Counted from the first letter of the stretch, positions 29,960 to 39,668 are shown. The stretch is DNA of 64,000 nucleotides from Gammaproteobacteria bacterium (GCA_016209015.1 JACQWY010000037.1:38561-102560), one strand, 5' to 3'. Numbers and translations: made by a program. Notes: a model not told the origin generated them from the letters alone.

Positions 29960-31906
29960 TCACTTGCGGAGCTCGGCCGTCGCAGCCTCGTCGACGACGA
30001 GCCCTTCCGGGTCGTAATACGGGTCGCCCGTGATGACGACCCCATAAGCCTCGCGCGCCATCTCGAGACTCACGTAGCCGTTGCGCACGTCGCGCAGCAC
30101 GCGCTCGACAGGCCGCTGCTTCGGCTTGCCCCAGCCGCCGCCGCCGTTCGTGATGTAGCGCGAGGTCGCGCCGGGCTGGGTGCGCCACACCGGCTCGCGG
30201 CCGAAGTAGAAGTACTCGCCTTTCGCGTCGAGCGCCTTCGTCTCGGAATTGAGCACGCCGCAGATCGGCGTCGAGTGCGCATAGGCCGAATCCTCGAGTC
30301 CGATCAGCGCGAGCTTGCCGTCCGCTCGCGGCGGGAACAGCCACGCCGCGCCCATGCCGCCATGCATGCCGCCGTAGACGCCGTTGCCGGTCGGCGTCTT
30401 CACGCGCAGATAGCTGCTGTAGTGATCGGCAGAGGTCTGCCACAGGGCGTCCTTGATGACGGCTGCACCACCGCGGTTGAAGCCGGGCCCCCCGGAATCG
30501 ATCGCGTATTCCTTGCGCATCATGAGCACGGGCGAATCCTGCTCCATCGCTTCCGTCGAGGGATCGAGGCCGTTCACCATGTAGGTCACGGTGTAGGAAT
30601 CGCCGTCCGCTGATTTGTCCGCGCCCCACGGGCCGTGCTCGCTGCCGACGGTCGCGACGTTCGCCCAGGCCGAACCGTCGGCGCGCAGCCCGTGCGCGTT
30701 GTGCACGCCGAGCGAGCCGAAATCGCCGCCGAACGCCTCCTCGCCCATCACCCGCCCGAGCTCGCGGAGCACCGCCGTCAGCAGCGTCTGCGTCATCTCC
30801 CAGTAGAGGAAGATCGCGCCGTCCGGCGGCATCGCCGAGAGCACCGTGCCGGGCGGCAGCACGATGTCGATGTCGCGATACGCGCCCGAGGTGAACGGCG
30901 TGTCGTGATCGAGCAGGAGCTTGAAGGCCGCGCCGATCGCCGTCTTCGTGTCGAGCGGCCCGGCGTTGATGCAGGTCCGCGCCTGCGGCGAGGAGCCGCT
31001 CAGGTCGACTTCGACGCGCCCGCCCGTCTTCGTGATCTTCGCGCGCACGACGATCTCCTCGTCGTCGCCGGCCCCGTCCGCGTCCATGCGGTCCTCGGCG
31101 TGATACACGCCGTCCGGCAGGCGCTGCAGCGCATCGCGCATCGCTTCCGCCGAGACGTCGCAGCAGTAGCGCGCCGTACCGCGGAACGCATCGGCGCCGT
31201 AGCGCTGGATCGACTCCAGCAGCAGGCGCTCGCCCAACTGCAGTTGCTGGAACATGGTCATGAAGTCGGGCTGCAGCACGGCGGCGAAGCGCGTGTTGTC
31301 GAACACGAGGCTGAACGTCGACTTCACGGGCTTGTTGTTCTCGAACAGCAGCATCGGCCCGAGCACGAGACCGTTGACGTAGACGTTCTCCTTCGTCGCC
31401 GAGAAGCCGCCGGGCGCGACGCCGCCCATGTCGAGCTGATGCGCCCGCACGTTCACGTAGGCAATCGGTTTGCCCTCGAAGAACACCGGGCGGATGAAGC
31501 ACACGTCGTTGACGTGCGTGCCGGCGCGGTAGGGATCGTTGCACATCAGGACGTCGCCGGGCTTCAGGTTATCGACGCCGTATTCCTCGACGATGTTGCG
31601 GATCGCATCCTCCATCGTGCCGAGGAAGACGACGAGCGAGCTCGAGACGGCGCACATCGGGTAGTCGAGATCCGTGGGCCCCGAGATCGTGATCGCGAAG
31701 TCGTACCAGTCGCGGATGATGGGCGAGAAGGCGCTGAACATGAGACCGGTGCTCATGTGATCGACGATGTAGCGCAGCCGGTTGCCGAACACCATCGCGG
31801 TGAAGCGCTCGCAGCCGTAGATGTCGCGGAACTGCTCCTCGGTCCAGTCGCGCAGGCGGCCGCTCGTCGCGGCGGATTCCATCGTGCGGGTGGCGGGTGT
31901 GCTCAT
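29960..31906 (-). CDS. Hydantoinase B/oxoprolinase-family protein
   Basis: A 648-residue protein of the HyuB/acetone carboxylase alpha family (DVLMCNDPYRAGTHVNDVCF, RAHQLDMGGVAPGGFSATKE, YITNGGGGWGKPKQRPVERV). The partner HyuA follows upstream 12 bases away. These pairs hydrolyse ATP to open cyclic amides such as hydantoins or 5-oxoproline, or act as carboxylases. Substrate cannot be told here; the zinc-ribbon protein in the same operon favours a three-subunit enzyme. Confidence 0.88.
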   Translation of the reverse strand: MSTPATRTMESAATSGRLRDWTEEQFRDIYGCERFTAMVFGNRLRYIVDHMSTGLMFSAFSPIIRDWYDFAITISGPTDLDYPMCAVSSSLVVFLGTMEDAIRNIVEEYGVDNLKPGDVLMCNDPYRAGTHVNDVCFIRPVFFEGKPIAYVNVRAHQLDMGGVAPGGFSATKENVYVNGLVLGPMLLFENNKPVKSTFSLVFDNTRFAAVLQPDFMTMFQQLQLGERLLLESIQRYGADAFRGTARYCCDVSAEAMRDALQRLPDGVYHAEDRMDADGAGDDEEIVVRAKITKTGGRVEVDLSGSSPQARTCINAGPLDTKTAIGAAFKLLLDHDTPFTSGAYRDIDIVLPPGTVLSAMPPDGAIFLYWEMTQTLLTAVLRELGRVMGEEAFGGDFGSLGVHNAHGLRADGSAWANVATVGSEHGPWGADKSADGDSYTVTYMVNGLDPSTEAMEQDSPVLMMRKEYAIDSGGPGFNRGGAAVIKDALWQTSADHYSSYLRVKTPTGNGVYGGMHGGMGAAWLFPPRADGKLALIGLEDSAYAHSTPICGVLNSETKALDAKGEYFYFGREPVWRTQPGATSRYITNGGGGWGKPKQRPVERVLRDVRNGYVSLEMAREAYGVVITGDPYYDPEGLVVDEAATAELRK

Positions 31907-31918
31907 GTGTGTCCCCCC

Positions 31919-33943
31919 TTACGCTTTCCGCTCGATGCGGAGTTCACCGAACCGCCCGACGCGGGCGATCTGGTTCTGGGTGATGTAGGTCGTCGACAGC
32001 GCCTCGCGCACGATCGCCGGCCCCGCTATCTCGTCGCCGGACCGCAGATCGTCGCGCGCATAGATCTGCGCGAGCTGCTCGGCATCGGAGAGATAGCGCA
32101 ACACGCTCGTGCCGATGCTCTTCAGCGCCGCGCCGCGGCGTTCGGCGAGCGGCTCGTAGGCGACCTTGTCGGTATGCACGACGGCGCGCACGCGATACGT
32201 CACGCCCTGCACCGGGATTGATTCGAAGCGGTTGCCGTTGCGCTCGAAGTAGGCGTCGTGGAAGTTGCGGATCATGGTCTGGATGGTCTCGACCGTGAAC
32301 GGTCCACCCGGCACGGCGACGAACGGCGTCTCCCAGGTCTGGCCGACGAGCTGGCCGTCGAAGGCGCGCACGAATTCGACGTCCTTGCCCGGCCCGAGGC
32401 GCTTGCGGAGCTTCTCCTCCATCGCCTCGAACACACGGCCGATGTGCTCGACGGAATCCGTCGACAGCACGCGATACGCGCTCTGACTGATGGAATACAC
32501 CTGATCGGCGGACAAGAGCCCGAGCGCCGAGAAGAGGCCCGGATGCGGCGGCACGATCACGCGCTTGACGTGGATGAGATCGGCGATCGCCGGCAGCAGC
32601 AGCGGCCCGGCCGCCCCGTAGGCGACGAGCGAGTAGTCGCGCGGATCGATGCCGTTCTTCACCGCGATGTTGAAGATGCCTTCCGCGATGTTGTTGAGCC
32701 CGATGTCGTAGGCATAGCGCACGCGATGCTCGAAGGACAGCGGCGTGTCGAGATTCTCGAAGGACTTGCGCGCGAGATCCGCGTCGAGCTTCATCTTGCC
32801 GCCGGCGAAGCCGTTCGGATCGATGAGGCCCGCGAGCACGCAGAGATCGGACATCGTCGGCTGCGTGCCGCCGCGGCCGTAGCACGCCGGGCCGGGATCC
32901 GCACCCGCGCTCTTCGGACCGACGGTGATGTCGCCGGCGGGCGAGATCGCGATGATGCTGCCGCCGCCCGCGCCGATCGAGGAGATGTCGTTCGACAGCG
33001 CGTTGACGATCAGATCGTGCTCGAGCTGGAACGTCGTGTTCACGAACGGCTTGCCGTGCGTGACGAGGCTGATGTCGCAGGACGTGCCGCCGATGTCCGC
33101 GCAGAGCAGATTCGGCTCCTCGATCATCGAGCCGAAGTGCGCGCAGCCGACGGTACCCGCGGCGGGGCCGGCGAAGACGATCTTGAAGGGTGCGGCCATC
33201 GCGTCCTGCGCCGGCACGAGGCTCGCCGTGCAGTCCGCGAAATTCAACTGGCCGCTGAAGCCGCTCTCGCGGAGCCCCGCGTCGAGGCGCTGCGTGTACT
33301 GCTCGTAGATGATCTTCATGAACACGTCGACGAGGCTCGTCGAGGCCCGCGCGTATTCCTTCGCGAGCGGGGAGATCTCGCTCGACACCGAGCACGGCAC
33401 GTCGCCGAGCTCCTCGCGCACGAGCTCGCGCAGGCGCAGCTCGTGGGCATTGTTCGTGTAGGCGTTCAGGAGACAGATCGCGACGCCCTCCACCTTGCAG
33501 CGGCCGAGCACGCGGATTTCCTCGCGCGCCTGCGCCTCGTCGAGTGCGATCAGCACTGCGCCGGAGGCCGCGATGCGTTCGACGATGCCGCGGCGCAGAT
33601 AGCGCTGCACGAGCGGCCGCGCGGCATCGCCGAAGGAGCGCCGCCAGCCCGGGTTCGTGAGCGCGGACGAGGGCCGCCAGGTGCGGCCGATGTCGGGGAT
33701 GTCGCGATGGCCCTGCGTCGTGAGGAAGCCGATCTTCGGGAGCGAGCGCGTGATGATCGCGTTCAACCCGTGCGTGCTCGCGTGATTGAAGACCTTCGCC
33801 CGTTCCACGCCGAGCTCGCGCGCGCCGGTCACGACGCCGGCATGAACCTGTTTGTAGTCGGTCGAGACCTTCGCGGTGCGGATCTCGCCGTCGCGGACCG
33901 CGACCACGTCGGTGAACGTGCCGCCTACGTCGACTGCCATCAT
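31919..33943 (-). CDS. Hydantoinase A/oxoprolinase-family protein
   Basis: A 674-residue ATP-dependent subunit of the HyuA/acetone carboxylase beta family. The N-terminus MMAVDVGGTFTDVVAVRDGE is the ASKHA-type phosphate-binding loop. Further marks are LLCADIGGTSCDISLV, GAGGGSIIAISPAGDI and PGPACYGRGGTQPT. It is the second gene of a three-gene minus-strand operon (zinc ribbon, hyuA, hyuB). Confidence 0.9.
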   Translation of the reverse strand: MMAVDVGGTFTDVVAVRDGEIRTAKVSTDYKQVHAGVVTGARELGVERAKVFNHASTHGLNAIITRSLPKIGFLTTQGHRDIPDIGRTWRPSSALTNPGWRRSFGDAARPLVQRYLRRGIVERIAASGAVLIALDEAQAREEIRVLGRCKVEGVAICLLNAYTNNAHELRLRELVREELGDVPCSVSSEISPLAKEYARASTSLVDVFMKIIYEQYTQRLDAGLRESGFSGQLNFADCTASLVPAQDAMAAPFKIVFAGPAAGTVGCAHFGSMIEEPNLLCADIGGTSCDISLVTHGKPFVNTTFQLEHDLIVNALSNDISSIGAGGGSIIAISPAGDITVGPKSAGADPGPACYGRGGTQPTMSDLCVLAGLIDPNGFAGGKMKLDADLARKSFENLDTPLSFEHRVRYAYDIGLNNIAEGIFNIAVKNGIDPRDYSLVAYGAAGPLLLPAIADLIHVKRVIVPPHPGLFSALGLLSADQVYSISQSAYRVLSTDSVEHIGRVFEAMEEKLRKRLGPGKDVEFVRAFDGQLVGQTWETPFVAVPGGPFTVETIQTMIRNFHDAYFERNGNRFESIPVQGVTYRVRAVVHTDKVAYEPLAERRGAALKSIGTSVLRYLSDAEQLAQIYARDDLRSGDEIAGPAIVREALSTTYITQNQIARVGRFGELRIERKA

Positions 33944-33947
33944 GGGT

Positions 33948-34178
33948 CTATCCTCCGATCGCGTCGGTCATGAGACGCACGTGTCCGAGCCGCGTCCACT
34001 TCTCGCGACTCACGGAATGCAGGCATTGCTGACACTTCACGGCCACGAACCAGCCGCGCTCGGACAGCACGGGATAGCGCATCAGCGATTCGGCATTGCA
34101 TTCCGGACAACGGCCCTCGACGGGCTCGCGCGCCTGCACCGGCGGCGCCTTCGGCCGCGGGAACGAGAAATTGCTCAT
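33948..34178 (-). CDS. Zinc-ribbon protein of the hydantoinase operon
   Basis: A 76-residue protein with a CPEC...CQQC pair spaced by about 25 residues, a probable zinc ribbon. It ends four bases before hyuA starts, so it heads the operon. Some hydantoinase-like and acetone-carboxylase enzymes have a small metal-binding third subunit, and this may be one, although it is much shorter than the acetone carboxylase gamma subunit. GAGGTG precedes the ATG at 34178. Confidence 0.65.
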   Translation of the reverse strand: MSNFSFPRPKAPPVQAREPVEGRCPECNAESLMRYPVLSERGWFVAVKCQQCLHSVSREKWTRLGHVRLMTDAIGG

Positions 34179-34934
34179 GACTGGACACACCTCGCGAACT
34201 CGAATGAACGGGAAAGCACTGCCGGCCGCGCGCGGCGGCAGCGGAACGGAAGCGGGCAAGGATCGCGGACCCGGATCGCCCCGACCGGCGACCCGTCTTC
34301 GCGGGGCCGTCCGTGGCGTGCGCAACCGCGGCTGAGTATATCAACCTGCCCTCGGGGCGCGAGGCTCCGCGTGGTCGCGAGGATAGTGTTGCATGGCAGC
34401 ATCCGGGACGCGTGCGTCGAACCCAGACGCAGGTCGGATCGGCGCCGGCGTAATCCGACGGATTCTTCGCGTCCGTCCCCGCCGTGCAATCCGACGCAGG
34501 AACCCGGCGAAGAATACGTACGGTCCGCTGCGCCGACCGTCCCTGCGGATCCGGCGGCCTGCTACGGGCTCGAAATCGATTCTTCTCCATCGGTCATGAA
34601 GACATGCCGTCGCCCGGAGTGATGAAAGAGGCGAGCGCACCACAGCCTCGTCGTCCCGGCGAAGGGACCCTCCCGGCCTCCGCCGGGAGGGTCCCTTCGC
34701 CGGGACGACGGCTCTGAAGGATCTCCGGCTCCAGGGGCAGCACTTCTTTCACGGCAACCTGCGGGATCGTTCGACGCAGTGTGCTCCGGCTGATTCCTGT
34801 CACCCTCGTGCAAGCGAGGGCGACAGGGTGACTTGCGCGCCCCGGTGCGCGGGTCGACGGCCCGCGCGCTTCGCGGAAGAACCGTAGAATTCCGGTCCCG
34901 AATCCGACCCACGAGAATCTGCGAGGACCCACCC
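34179..34934. other. Long intergenic region with repeats
   Basis: About 750 bases without a credible gene between the divergent zinc-ribbon and cupin genes. It contains the 28-base-pair hairpin at 34650-34711, a smaller palindrome near 34800-34835 (GTCACCCTCGTGCAAGCGAG, then GGCGACAGG) and GC-rich imperfect repeats containing AATCCGACG near 34450-34500. The region looks like accumulated repetitive DNA. Confidence 0.6.
34650..34711. repeat. Perfect 28-bp hairpin
   Basis: The left arm 34650-34677 (CGTCGTCCCGGCGAAGGGAC then CCTCCCGG) and right arm 34684-34711 are perfect inverse copies around a CCTCCG loop. A perfect stem of this length is rare by chance. It resembles intergenic palindromes found many times in some genomes; only one copy is in this window. 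Confidence 0.9.
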
Positions 34935-35414
34935 ATGACCGAACGTCCCCCCATCGCCGTCGCGGCCCTCGACGTGCCGCTGCGCCTGAAAGCCTCGAAC
35001 TATCCCGAGCCCTTCGCGAGCCTCATGGCCGGGCGCGTGAAGCGTCAGCTCGGCGAAGTGTTCGGGCTCGCGAATTTCGGCGTGAATCTCGTGCGGCTCG
35101 CGTCCGGCAGCCGCTCGGCGCTGCGTCACGCGCACTCGCGTCAGGACGAATTCGTCTACGTGCTCGAGGGCGAGGCCGTGCTCGTGACGGATCGCGGCGA
35201 GACCGCGCTCGGGGCCGGCATGTGCGCGGGTTTCAGGGCGGGCTCCGGCGACGCGCACTACCTGCTGAACCGCAGCGCCGGGGATGCGCTCTATCTCGAG
35301 ATCGGCGATCGCACGCCGGGCGACGAGGTCAGCTATCCCGACGACGACATCGAGGCGCGGCTCGGGGGAGATGGCCGCTGGCAGTTCGTGCGGAAGAACG
35401 GCGAGCCGTACTGA
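34935..35414 (+). CDS. Cupin-domain protein
   Basis: A 159-residue protein with a single cupin barrel. The metal-site motif is in RHAHSRQDEFVYVLEGEAVL (His, His and Glu ligands), with a second motif near GAGMCAGFRAGSGDAHYLLN. The cupins of this size include dioxygenase-like and regulatory proteins; I cannot assign a substrate. Confidence 0.8.
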   Translation: MTERPPIAVAALDVPLRLKASNYPEPFASLMAGRVKRQLGEVFGLANFGVNLVRLASGSRSALRHAHSRQDEFVYVLEGEAVLVTDRGETALGAGMCAGFRAGSGDAHYLLNRSAGDALYLEIGDRTPGDEVSYPDDDIEARLGGDGRWQFVRKNGEPY

Positions 35415-35418
35415 GCGC

Positions 35419-36597
35419 TCAGGGCAGGAGGAGCTGGGCGTACTGGCGCCAGGCGGCGCTCCAGGTGTACTTCGCACGGACGTCGGCATTGAGCTGCACC
35501 GCAAGACGCTCGCGCAGTTCCGCGTCGTTCAGCAGCCGGCCAATGCGCCCCGCCATCGCATCGACGTCCTCGGAGCCGACGAGCAGCGCGTTCGTCCCGT
35601 CGTTCAGGAATTCGACGACGCCGCCCACCGACGTCGCGACGACGGGCAGGCCGGCAGCGCCGGCTTCGAGTATCGCGATGCCGAACGGCTCCTCGCGTGA
35701 AGCGGAGACGAACACGTGCGCGGCGCGGCAGTGCTCGAGCGTCTGGGCGTGCGAGACGTCGCACAGGAACTCGACGCGCTCCGCAATGCGCAGCTCCCCG
35801 GCGAGCGCGCGCAGGGAGTCGAGCGCCGGCGCGGTACGTCCGATCAAGCGCAGCCGCAGGTTCGACGCGGCGAGGCGCGCGAACGCGCGCAGCAGCACGT
35901 CCTGGCCCTTCTTGTTCTCGTACGTCCCGACGTTCAGCACGATGCGCACCGGCGCGCGCGCGCGTTCGCGCACGAGCGCGGGCTCGACGCAGCTCGCCGC
36001 GTCCGTGCCGTTGTGGACGGCGGTCGCGCGCTCGGCGGCGCTGCCGAGCGCCTGCACGAGGCGCCGCTTCAGCGCGAACGAGCAGGTCGTGATCGCGTCC
36101 GCGTGTTCGAGCGCCTCGAGATAGCGCGTGCGCTCGCCGCCCGCGAGCTTCGCCGCGGCGTCGATGTCGAGACCGTGATAGGACAGGACGAGCCGTCCGC
36201 GCCAGAGACCGAGGCGCCGCGCAAGCACGAAGAACCATGCGCTCGACGACGGATAGTGGATGTTCACCGCGCTCACGCGCTCGTGCGCGAGCAAGCGCAG
36301 CAGCGCCCGGCCGTGACGGAGGAACCACCAGAGATATTTCGCGAGTCCCGCGCCGTCGGCCGGCGCGGGCGGGATCCGCGCGCGGAACACGCGCAGTGCC
36401 GCATGTTCGTCCCACGCCGGGGTCACGGCGTTCCAGTCGTTCACGCCGATGAGCGGCGCGATCGCGCCTTCCCGCGCGGCCTCGCCGTAGAGCGCCTTGA
36501 CGACGGTGTTCACGCCGCCGGCGTGATCCGGAGACCAGGGCAGGAGGAACAGGACGGTGCTGGGTGCGGGCGCGCCGCCCGCTGCGTCGTTCGACAC
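35419..36597 (-). CDS. Glycosyltransferase family 4-type enzyme
   Basis: A 392-residue GT-B-fold glycosyltransferase. N-terminal acceptor domain begins TVLFLLPWSPDHAGGVNTVV. The donor domain has RIVLNVGTYENKKGQDVLL and the EX7E motif EEPFGIAILEAGAAGLPVVA. The start is GTG at 36597 behind AAAAGGAT. It follows a SAM methyltransferase transcribed the same way, a pair typical of surface polysaccharide or glycoconjugate synthesis. Confidence 0.88.
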   Translation of the reverse strand: MSNDAAGGAPAPSTVLFLLPWSPDHAGGVNTVVKALYGEAAREGAIAPLIGVNDWNAVTPAWDEHAALRVFRARIPPAPADGAGLAKYLWWFLRHGRALLRLLAHERVSAVNIHYPSSSAWFFVLARRLGLWRGRLVLSYHGLDIDAAAKLAGGERTRYLEALEHADAITTCSFALKRRLVQALGSAAERATAVHNGTDAASCVEPALVRERARAPVRIVLNVGTYENKKGQDVLLRAFARLAASNLRLRLIGRTAPALDSLRALAGELRIAERVEFLCDVSHAQTLEHCRAAHVFVSASREEPFGIAILEAGAAGLPVVATSVGGVVEFLNDGTNALLVGSEDVDAMAGRIGRLLNDAELRERLAVQLNADVRAKYTWSAAWRQYAQLLLP

Positions 36598-36624
36598 GGC
36601 ATCCTTTTCTTTTCGGGCTCGCTG

Positions 36625-37482
36625 TTACGTCCGGCAGAGTGCCATGAGATCGAGCGAGGCGTCGAGGTTCTCCGTCACGTACCCGAGCTCGCCCGTCCCG
36701 AGCCGGGGACTGACGACGTGGCGGCGTGCCGGCGCGCCCGTCTGCGGCCCGCGCTGACGCAGACGGCGCAGCCAGGCGAGCGCCGCGCCCGGGATCAGCG
36801 CCTTGAGGGCGTCGTTGATCGCGGCCTGGCGTTCGAGCGCGCGGGCGCGCGCCGCGGCGGCTTCCGCGGAGTCGCGGGCGCGCGTCACGCGGGCGCGCTC
36901 CAGCGCGTCCACCTCGCCCGAGCCGAACATGCCGTACACCTCGACGTGCGGGAACACGCCCCGCAGCGCCGTGCCGAGCTCGGCGGCGGAGAACTCGCGG
37001 AGGTGGTGCGGGTTCCAGGGCTTCTGGCCCGGATGGAGCCGCAGCACGCCGTTCGGCGTCGTGAACATCGCCGTGCCGCCGGGCTTCAGCACGCGCGCGA
37101 TCTCGCGCAGGTAAGCGGGTATGTCCGGCACGTGCTCGATCACCTGGAAGCTCACGACGGCGTCGAACTCCGCGTCCGCAAAGGGGCTGCGTCCCCCGTC
37201 GTAGAGCGTGACCTCGATGCCGCGCGGCGCGAGGCGCTCGCGCGCGACCTGGACGGCGCGCGGCGAGACGTCGATGGCCTTGATGGTGCGCGCGACGTCC
37301 GCCAGCAGCTCCGTGCCGTAGCCGGTGTTGCAACCCCAGTCGCACAGCGCGAGCCCGGCGAACCGGCGCATGGCTTCTTCATAGGCCCGCTTGTGGATGA
37401 GATACGAGGCATACTCTTCGTCGGACTCGAAGTCCTGGTCGACGATGAGCGGGTGTTCGACTGTGAAGGCTGGCGATGACAT
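36625..37482 (-). CDS. Class I SAM-dependent methyltransferase
   Basis: A 285-residue protein with SAM motif I LALCDWGCNTGYGTELLAD, motif II AIDVSPRAVQVARE, and EFDAVVSFQVIEHVPDIPAY of the ubiE/methyltransferase-11 group. The C-terminal 70 residues are helical and Arg-rich. GGAGAGG precedes the ATG. It is 27 bases upstream of the glycosyltransferase, and they probably share a transcript; the acceptor may be a sugar or lipid-linked glycan. Confidence 0.85.
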   Translation of the reverse strand: MSSPAFTVEHPLIVDQDFESDEEYASYLIHKRAYEEAMRRFAGLALCDWGCNTGYGTELLADVARTIKAIDVSPRAVQVARERLAPRGIEVTLYDGGRSPFADAEFDAVVSFQVIEHVPDIPAYLREIARVLKPGGTAMFTTPNGVLRLHPGQKPWNPHHLREFSAAELGTALRGVFPHVEVYGMFGSGEVDALERARVTRARDSAEAAAARARALERQAAINDALKALIPGAALAWLRRLRQRGPQTGAPARRHVVSPRLGTGELGYVTENLDASLDLMALCRT

Positions 37483-37636
37483 CGGGGATCCTCTCCGGCG
37501 GGCACTCGGGGCGACATGGGCGTCGCGTCCTCGCGGCTCGCGTGCGGCCGTCCGAACTTTCGGCTAGCCTGACACGACGGTCAAGACGGCCGGCGCCCGT
37601 GCCGCGCGGGCACCCGTCACAAGCTGGGATATTGAC

Positions 37637-38629
37637 ATGCTCCATGCGCCCGCGCGCCGTCTGCCGTGCCTCGCCGCGCTGCTCTGCCTCGCCGTCACGG
37701 CCCGCAGCGACGATCTCGCCGCGACGGCCGCCGTGCTGCCCGAGCGCAGCTTCGCGAAGCTCGCGCCGCGCGCCGATCTGAAACGCCTGCCGCTGCCCTA
37801 CAGCCTCTGGTACTGGATGGACTCCGCGGTCTGGGATCCGCTACACGCCCGTGTGCTCGCCGTCGGCGGGCCCGGCACGTGCTGCGCGAATCCTGCCGAG
37901 TACCAGCTCGTGACGTCGGACGCCGAGGGCTGGCACATGACGCGCGCGCCGTTCACCGGTGCGGGCCACGGCTACGACGCGAACGCGCTCGATCCGCGCA
38001 CGGGCACGCTCTACTTCGCCCCCCAGCACGTGAAGGCCGTGTCGCGCTACGACGGGACGCAGTGGACGACGCTGCCCGAGCTGCCGTGGCCCGGCAGCAC
38101 GACGCCGAGCCTCACCTGGTTTCCCGAGCTCGCGGGCGGTCGCGGCGGTCTCGTGTACGTCAATCAGAACGGACGCGTCGCCTGGTTCGACGGCACGGCC
38201 TGGCACGCGCTGCCCGTGCCGGCGCACGAGCCCTGGGCCGGCTACAACCAGTTCTCCGAATACGACCCCGTACACCGGCGCGTGCTGCTCGGCGGCGGCA
38301 ACGGCTCAGGCAGCGTGCTCTACGCGCTCGACGCCGCGGGCATGCTCACCCGCCTGAAGCCGGCGCCGATCGAGCTCGGTGTCGGCCGGACGCTCGTCGC
38401 CAGCGATCCGCTCACCGGCACGTTCCTCGTCACCGTGCTCGCGACGCAGGAGTACTGGGCCTACGACATCGAACGCGATGCGTGGACGAACGTCACGGGC
38501 ACCTTGCACGGCCGGCCGCGCCTCGCGAGCGCGTTCCAGGTCGCGATCCCGGAGCACGGCGTAATCCTCTACTTCTCGCACTATCACGAATTTCGCGACG
38601 TGTGGCTGTTCCGTTACGCGCCGCGCTGA
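37637..38629 (+). CDS. Exported beta-propeller-like protein
   Basis: A 330-residue protein with a signal peptide (cleavage near ARS-DD). Repeated segments of the form YDAxxxxVLxxGG/YxxDxxAWxxV (for example YDPVHRRVLLGGGNGSGSVL and YDIERDAWTNVTG) suggest a kelch-like propeller. There are two adjacent Cys (GTCCANP). No catalytic motif is evident and the function is unknown. Confidence 0.6.
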   Translation: MLHAPARRLPCLAALLCLAVTARSDDLAATAAVLPERSFAKLAPRADLKRLPLPYSLWYWMDSAVWDPLHARVLAVGGPGTCCANPAEYQLVTSDAEGWHMTRAPFTGAGHGYDANALDPRTGTLYFAPQHVKAVSRYDGTQWTTLPELPWPGSTTPSLTWFPELAGGRGGLVYVNQNGRVAWFDGTAWHALPVPAHEPWAGYNQFSEYDPVHRRVLLGGGNGSGSVLYALDAAGMLTRLKPAPIELGVGRTLVASDPLTGTFLVTVLATQEYWAYDIERDAWTNVTGTLHGRPRLASAFQVAIPEHGVILYFSHYHEFRDVWLFRYAPR

Positions 38630-38761
38630 GCACGCGCGACGTGAAGCCCGACGCGGACGTGTAAACGTTTGTCACGCGCGGGGCGAACGCGCGCGTTTGC
38701 GGCTTGAGGCCCTTGCGAAGCTCGGCGAGCATTGCAGCTCGAACAACCCCGAGAGGTCGCC

Positions 38762-39562
38762 ATGCTTCGCCGTGTCCTGTATCCGCTCGCGCTCGCGAGC
38801 CAGCTCGTCGCCCCCCACGCTTACGCGCTCACGATCAGCGACGGGATGAACGAGTCGCCGAGCCACGGCAACGGCGGCGTCTACAACGCCTACCCGTGGA
38901 CGAGCGTCGTCTTCGGTGGCACCGGCATGACCGCGAACGACGGCGTCGTGACATTGCAGACCGGCCCCGGCCTCGGCGTGTGGTTCGGCAACGGCGGCAT
39001 GATCGGCTACAACCCGGGCTGGTCGCTCGCGAGCAACGCGGACGGCAATTATCTGAATATTTCGCTGAAGCTCGGGCCGCACACGGCACAGGGTCCGGAG
39101 GACTGGAACCTCTACTTCTACGACGGCAGCGGCTACGAGGCCTCGATGTCGCTGAACCCGGGCACCGCAGCCGGCTATGTCGCCGGCGATACGCAGTACG
39201 GATTCAGCGTCTTCCATGCCGATGCGAATGGCGCGCCGGCGAGCGAGTTCGTGCCGTTCGATTTCTCGGATGCCTTCCACAGCGTCGAAGTGCTGATGAA
39301 GGGCGGCCTCGTGCAGTACCGCGTCGACGGTCACGCCTACTTCACCGGCGCGGCCTACCTCGCCGGGCCGGCGAACCTGCTCGTCATCGGTGACGGCTCG
39401 GGCTCGACACCCACGGGCACGGGCACGATGCAGATCGATCGCGTGGTGTTCGAAGCGGGCACCGCGCGCGTCGCCGCCGTCCCGCTGCCGGCGGGCGCAT
39501 TGCTTTTCCTGGGCGGGCTGGCGGGGCTGGGCGCGACGACGCGCCGCATCCGCACGGTCTGA
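38762..39562 (+). CDS. VPLPA-CTERM exported protein
   Basis: A 266-residue secreted protein with a signal peptide (MLRRVLYPLALASQLVAPHA). The body is beta-rich, with a LamG-like run (DWNLYFYDGSGYEASMSLNP). The C-terminal sorting signal is VPLPAGALLFLGGLAGLGAT followed by RR residues, the near-consensus VPLPA motif, hydrophobic helix and basic tail recognised by exosortase. GAGAGGTC precedes the ATG at 38762; an in-frame ATG at 38732 is less likely. Confidence 0.85.
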   Translation: MLRRVLYPLALASQLVAPHAYALTISDGMNESPSHGNGGVYNAYPWTSVVFGGTGMTANDGVVTLQTGPGLGVWFGNGGMIGYNPGWSLASNADGNYLNISLKLGPHTAQGPEDWNLYFYDGSGYEASMSLNPGTAAGYVAGDTQYGFSVFHADANGAPASEFVPFDFSDAFHSVEVLMKGGLVQYRVDGHAYFTGAAYLAGPANLLVIGDGSGSTPTGTGTMQIDRVVFEAGTARVAAVPLPAGALLFLGGLAGLGATTRRIRTV

Positions 39563-39624
39563 TCCTCGACCCCGACGCGGACCCAGAAGCCGCCGTCACC
39601 GGCCGACGTTGCAAGGCCCGTTCG

Positions 39625-39653
39625 CGCCGCCGATGCGGGATGCATCGGCGGCG
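39625..39653. terminator. Bidirectional hairpin between convergent genes
   Basis: A 12-base stem (CGCCGCCGATGC/GCATCGGCGGCG) with a GGGAT loop lies between the VPLPA-CTERM gene and nifQ, which converge. No T-tract is present, so the terminator role is inferred from position and stem strength. Confidence 0.5.
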
Positions 39654-39668
39654 GCCGGACGATTCCGC

